A DNA stretch of 49,714 bases from Paraglaciecola sp. 20A4 (GTDB lineage: Bacteria > Pseudomonadota > Gammaproteobacteria > Enterobacterales > Alteromonadaceae). The notes beneath the pieces were generated by a model. The model was not told where the DNA came from. It searched no databases and saw nothing but the letters and a program-made list of their open reading frames with translations. Every line of letters begins with the position of its first letter. The first letter of the stretch is position 1. The DNA lies in the NCBI RefSeq assembly GCF_011378905.1, contig NZ_WTPY01000032.1:1-49714 (forward strand), given 5' to 3'. Of the stretch, positions 46,390 to 49,714 are shown in pieces. The position numbers and the translations under genes are program-made.

Positions 46390-48225
46390 ATGAGCGCATC
46401 GCAAACCTCGACTGCCAACTTGAGGAACATAGCAATTATTGCCCACGTTGACCATGGAAAAACCACCTTAGTTGACAAACTTTTACAACAGTCCGGAACT
46501 CTTGAGAGCAGAGGCGTTGCTGAAGAACGGGTTATGGACTCTAACGATATCGAGAAAGAGCGCGGTATTACCATACTTGCTAAAAATACTGCGATACGTT
46601 GGAATGACTACCGCATTAATATAGTAGACACTCCTGGACACGCCGATTTCGGTGGAGAAGTGGAACGTGTAATGTCTATGGTTGATTCCGTATTGTTGCT
46701 CGTTGATGCGCAAGAAGGCCCTATGCCACAAACGCGTTTTGTGACACAAAAAGCATTTGCTCAAGGTCTTAAACCAATCGTAGTGCTTAATAAAATCGAT
46801 AAACCTGGCGCACGGCCTGATTGGGTTATCGATCAAGTTTTTGATTTGTTCGACAACTTAGGTGCCACTGATGACCAACTTGACTTCCAAGTTGTGTACG
46901 CATCAGCACTTAACGGCTGGGCAAGTTTAGACGCTGACCAACCTAGCGAAGATATGACCCCGTTGTTTGAAACTGTCGTTAAACACGTTAAACCACCTAG
47001 TGGCGATATCGATGGTCCTTTCCAAATGCAAATTTCTCAACTTGATTACAACTCTTATGTTGGCGTAATTGGTGTTGGTCGCATCTCACGTGGTTCTGCT
47101 CGTGTTAATCAGGCAGTTACGGTTATCAGTGCTGATGGCACAAAACGTAACGGTAAAATAGGCCAGATATTGGGCTATATGGGGCTTGACCGGACTGAAG
47201 TTGAAGTTGGTACTGTTGGCGACATCGTTGCTGTTACCGGTGTAGGCGAGCTTAAGATTTCTGACACGATATGTGATCAGAACAATGTTGAAGCTTTACC
47301 TCCCCTGTCTGTTGATGAACCAACCGTAACAATGACATTCCAAGTAAACAACTCACCATTTTGTGGTAAAGAAGGTAAATACGTAACGTCACGTAATATC
47401 CTTGAACGTTTACAAGATGAATTAATTCACAACGTAGCCTTACGTGTGGACGAAACTGCCGATCCGGATAAATTCCGTGTTTCAGGTCGGGGTGAATTAC
47501 ACTTAGGTATATTGATAGAAAATATGCGTCGTGAAGGTTACGAGTTAGCAGTATCACGTCCAGAAGTAATTTTACGTGAAGTTGACGGCAAATTAGAAGA
47601 ACCTTTTGAAACAGTGACCATCGATTGCGAAGAGCAACATCAAGGGTCAATTATGGAGCAAATTGGCTTACGTAAAGGTGAGTTAACAAATATGTCTCCA
47701 GATGGTAAAGGCCGTATTCGTATGGACTTCATCATTCCTAGTCGTGGCCTAATCGGTTTCCAAACTGATTTCCTAACGATGACTTCTGGTTCAGGTTTGC
47801 TTTACCACACATTTGATCATTATGGTCCGCATAAAGGTGGAAACATCGGTCAGCGTAAAAATGGTGTGTTGATTGCCAACGCTACAGGTAAAGCCCTTAC
47901 TAACGCCTTGTTTAACTTGCAAGAACGTGGACGTATGTTTATTGGCCACGCGACCGAAGTATACGAAGGCATGTTAATTGGTATTCATACTCGTGAAAAC
48001 GATTTGACGGTTAATGCCCTTAAAGGCAAGCAATTAACTAACGTTCGCTCTTCAGGTACAGATGAGGCACAAACTTTAATACCGCCTATCGTTATGTCAC
48101 TAGAGCAAGCTTTAGAGTTCATTGATAATGATGAGCTGGTAGAAGTGACCCCTAAAAGCATTCGATTACGTAAGAAACTTCTTACTGAAAATGATCGTAA
48201 ACGTGCCGGTCGCTCAAAAGAGTAA
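46390..48225 (+). CDS. typA: Ribosome-associated GTPase TypA/BipA
   Basis: A 611-aa translational GTPase. The GTP-binding motifs are intact: [24 protein letters not shown] and [10 protein letters not shown]-Tu-like and EF-G-like domains and the C-terminal BipA domain follow ([19 protein letters not shown]). It binds ribosomes and helps 50S assembly and stress or cold adaptation. The ATG at 46390 ([24 protein letters not shown]) is preferred over one at 46354, since it has AGAGAA 9 bases upstream and the usual N-terminus. Divergent from glnA. Confidence 0.96.
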   Translation: MSASQTSTANLRNIAIIAHVDHGKTTLVDKLLQQSGTLESRGVAEERVMDSNDIEKERGITILAKNTAIRWNDYRINIVDTPGHADFGGEVERVMSMVDSVLLLVDAQEGPMPQTRFVTQKAFAQGLKPIVVLNKIDKPGARPDWVIDQVFDLFDNLGATDDQLDFQVVYASALNGWASLDADQPSEDMTPLFETVVKHVKPPSGDIDGPFQMQISQLDYNSYVGVIGVGRISRGSARVNQAVTVISADGTKRNGKIGQILGYMGLDRTEVEVGTVGDIVAVTGVGELKISDTICDQNNVEALPPLSVDEPTVTMTFQVNNSPFCGKEGKYVTSRNILERLQDELIHNVALRVDETADPDKFRVSGRGELHLGILIENMRREGYELAVSRPEVILREVDGKLEEPFETVTIDCEEQHQGSIMEQIGLRKGELTNMSPDGKGRIRMDFIIPSRGLIGFQTDFLTMTSGSGLLYHTFDHYGPHKGGNIGQRKNGVLIANATGKALTNALFNLQERGRMFIGHATEVYEGMLIGIHTRENDLTVNALKGKQLTNVRSSGTDEAQTLIPPIVMSLEQALEFIDNDELVEVTPKSIRLRKKLLTENDRKRAGRSKE

Positions 48226-48240
48226 TTATTAAACCCCATT

Positions 48241-48269
48241 AAAAAACGGCTCTCTTGAGCCGTTTTTTT
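48241..48269. terminator. Bidirectional terminator between typA and the cyclophilin gene
   Basis: AAAAAACGGCTC, loop TCTT, GAGCCGTTTTTTT: a perfect stem with A and T runs on both sides, between convergent genes. Confidence 0.92.
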
Positions 48270-48290
48270 ATATCTATAAAATAGGTCTTT

Positions 48291-49073
48291 TTACTTAAAT
48301 ATCTTTCTTCTGAAACCTAATATAGCCAACACTATTAGCCCCCATAACCCAACACTGCCGCCAGAACCTCCAGAGCTCGAATCACCACCGCTATTCTGTC
48401 CTAGCGAAGTGTTTGTAGCGGGTGCTAATTCAGAATGCGTCACGATAGCTGTATCAACTACAACTACGTCACTAATGATAATCAAATTATCACCAGAAAT
48501 AGCCACCCCAGCTGTAGCTTGTGCTTGCGTGTAGTCACGCAAAGGTGCGGCACTGGCAGCACCTCCCAGATTAAATCTATCCAGAGCAGCAATGGCATCA
48601 ACGATATCCATGCCCTCACCTAAAACTTGACCGAATACGGTAAAGCCACCGTTTTGCATATCTAAGTTGATACTATTATCACTGACGTTAATAAACCATT
48701 GAGAGGTGGCACTATCGGCATTACCTCCCAGTTTAGCCATAGCGATTGTACCTCGTCGATTAGACAGCAGAGGTTCATTTCGTACGGGACTGCCAGTCGG
48801 CACCGTATCCAAGGGTAGAATAGCGTTATATTGGAACCCACCTGCTTGCACTACAAAACCAGGCTCAGAACGATGCACTACATTATTGGCATAAGCTCCA
48901 GAATCCACATAACTCAAAAAATTCGCAACCGTTTGCGGAGTTGTATTATCGAACAGGTTAACGTTCACATTACCAAGCACCGTTTTTATTTGTACTTCAG
49001 TTGCATTCGCTAGTCCTACTGACACACTGGATAACGTAGCAACGATGGCTAACGTGTAAAATTGAAATCTCAT
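48291..49073 (-). CDS. Exported cyclophilin-type peptidylprolyl isomerase with GlyGly-CTERM tail
   Basis: A 260-aa protein. Signal peptide at residues 1-24 (VGLANA|TE). The cyclophilin domain (about 25-210) has TVANFLSYVDSGAYANNVVHRS, PGFVVQAGG and GTIAMAKLGGNADSATSQWFIN, and the core fold is complete. It should catalyse proline isomerisation of secreted proteins. The C-terminal GGDSSSGGSGGSVGLWGL, hydrophobic helix and RRKIFK form a GlyGly-CTERM signal, which is unusual for a foldase and suggests processing by rhombosortase and delivery to the cell surface. Monocistronic, convergent with typA. Confidence 0.88.
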   Translation of the reverse strand: MRFQFYTLAIVATLSSVSVGLANATEVQIKTVLGNVNVNLFDNTTPQTVANFLSYVDSGAYANNVVHRSEPGFVVQAGGFQYNAILPLDTVPTGSPVRNEPLLSNRRGTIAMAKLGGNADSATSQWFINVSDNSINLDMQNGGFTVFGQVLGEGMDIVDAIAALDRFNLGGAASAAPLRDYTQAQATAGVAISGDNLIIISDVVVVDTAIVTHSELAPATNTSLGQNSGGDSSSGGSGGSVGLWGLIVLAILGFRRKIFK

Positions 49074-49425
49074 AAACAGCTTATACTTCGCATATATTAA
49101 AGTATCCTTATACTAATAGATTCTGATCATAGAAAACTTAACAATTTGTAATCATTTTTAGAAATCCCTAAGCGACAAATAGGCAGTGGGTATCCCTAAG
49201 ATAATTTAGCGAATACTTGTTTGCGCACAGATAACAACATTATTGCTTTATATGCACAGAAATTGTTTTCTAGCGATGCAAAACACCTGACAAAATGTAC
49301 TCACAAGACTAATTTGGATCCGCCATTTCCGAATACAGATTAGTATTTACTAATAGATTCGATTTAGCTTGGGTTCATTTTTTATGTCACTTAGCATGGT
49401 AACCGTTAATACCACAGGGGTTAAC
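49074..49425. other. Gap upstream of the cyclophilin gene
   Basis: AT-rich region of about 350 bases. It must hold the cyclophilin promoter on the minus strand. No gene, RNA or repeat was recognised. Confidence 0.5.
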
Positions 49426-49481
49426 GTATCGGATACCGCGTATCGGATACCGCGTATCGGATACCGCGTATCGCATACCGC
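49426..49481. repeat. Four tandem 14-bp repeats
   Basis: Unit GTATCGGATACCGC starts at 49426, 49440, 49454 and 49468; the fourth copy has one G-to-C change. Each unit contains the near-palindrome GTATC-G-GATAC. A partial fifth unit (GTATTGGG) follows. Confidence 0.9.
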
Positions 49482-49500
49482 GTATTGGGACGACATTATT

Positions 49501-49542
49501 CCAGACGTAAAAAAAAGGCTACCTCGGTCGCGGCGCGATTGA
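49501..49542 (-). terminator. Strong leftward terminator
   Basis: On the minus strand GGCTATCCTC and GAGGTAGCC pair (one bulge) around a GC-rich loop and are followed by eight T. It would stop a transcript coming from the right, but no gene on that strand is visible between here and the window end. Confidence 0.65.
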
Positions 49543-49645
49543 GGATAGCCCTTTCTTTATTGGGAGTCTGGCAGTCTCTTCCGCCAATATCGATTGTCTT
49601 AGGTATTTTTTCGCGCACAACGAAAAAAGCCACCCGATTTGAAGT

Positions 49646-49682
49646 GACCCCCAATAGTTGGACATTCCAATTACTGGGGGTC
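49646..49682 (+). promoter_or_regulatory. Hairpin that buries the ribosome site of the putative transposase gene
   Basis: The left arm (49646-49662) and right arm (49666-49682) form a 17-bp stem with a 3-base loop (two G-T pairs), followed by TTTTT. The SD-like GGGGG (49676-49680) for the ATG at 49688 lies inside the right arm. It can act as a terminator and as a block to translation of transcripts entering from outside the element. Confidence 0.6.
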
Positions 49683-49687
49683 TTTTT

Positions 49688-49714
49688 ATGTCCAAACATC
49701 ATAGAGTATTTAAG
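49688..49714 (+). CDS. Start of a putative transposase OrfA (partial, runs off the window)
   Basis: Only nine codons are visible (MSKHHRVFK). The ATG is 7 bases after a GGGGG ribosome site. The basic start and position just inside an IS3-like end suggest the helix-turn-helix OrfA of an IS3-family transposase. Too short to identify on its own. Confidence 0.4.

Larger units (their letters stand above)
49641..49714 (+). mobile_element. Left end of a putative IS3-type insertion sequence, cut by the window end
   Basis: GAAGTGACCCCCAATAGTTGGACA has the look of an IS3-family terminal inverted repeat (TGACCCC...GTTGGACA). A small ORF with its own ribosome site begins directly after it. The right end and target duplication are outside the window, so the call rests on the left end alone. 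Confidence 0.45.

Noticed and set aside
49426-49481. CRISPR-like array
   Set aside because: Units are only 14 bp and directly adjacent, with no spacers, and no cas genes are present.
49496-49702. A 68-codon open frame on the minus strand near the window end
   Set aside because: It runs through the terminator hairpin and the IS-like end, has no ribosome site and no recognisable domain; it looks like chance.

Overview
The window looks like chromosomal DNA of a marine gammaproteobacterium of the order Alteromonadales (Alteromonas / Glaciecola / Paraglaciecola-like). This is inferred from moderate-to-low GC, the type of housekeeping genes (tsaD, rpsU-yqeY-dnaG-rpoD, folB-folK-uppP, rdgC, rraB, glnA/ntrBC, typA), and the mix of a TonB receptor, large secreted hydrolases and PEP-CTERM / GlyGly-CTERM sorted proteins. 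No rRNA, tRNA or CRISPR array was found.

Layout. (1) 1-7 kb: phosphate region. A lipoprotein-TonB receptor operon lies beside phoB-phoR, and Pho-box-like sites stand before both the lipoprotein and phoB. (2) 7-15 kb: an orphan sensor kinase, rdgC, an HDOD protein, an M49-like (dipeptidyl-peptidase III type) lipoprotein and a GGDEF-EAL protein whose translation probably starts upstream of its first ATG. (3) 15-24 kb: core genes: folB-folK-uppP-hinT in one tight operon, then plsY, tsaD, and the macromolecular synthesis group rpsU-yqeY-dnaG-rpoD. (4) 24-28 kb: an RND efflux pair (adaptor and permease) without an outer-membrane channel or regulator. (5) 28-39 kb: accessory exoprotein island. It holds a giant S8 protease and a giant DNase that end in nearly the same dockerin-like module, with a small PEP-CTERM protein of cohesin-like sequence between them. 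A GlyGly-CTERM protein follows. (6) 39-44 kb: rraB, plsC, an Hpt/HD-GYP fusion and ntrB-ntrC. (7) 44-49 kb: a DUF4124 protein, glnA with an apparent sigma54/NtrC control region, typA, and a GlyGly-CTERM cyclophilin. (8) 49.4 kb to the end: four 14-bp tandem repeats, a strong leftward terminator, and what looks like the left end of an IS3-type insertion sequence cut off by the window edge.

How it fits together. A Pho-box-like site also precedes the extracellular DNase. Phosphate starvation (PhoR/PhoB) could therefore switch on both an outer-membrane uptake pair and a secreted nuclease that frees phosphate from DNA. The most interesting hypothesis is that the nuclease and the protease dock, through their dockerin-like ends, onto the surface-sorted cohesin-like protein encoded with the nuclease. 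That would be a minimal cellulosome-like arrangement for DNA and protein instead of cellulose. It is inferred from sequence pattern and gene order only.
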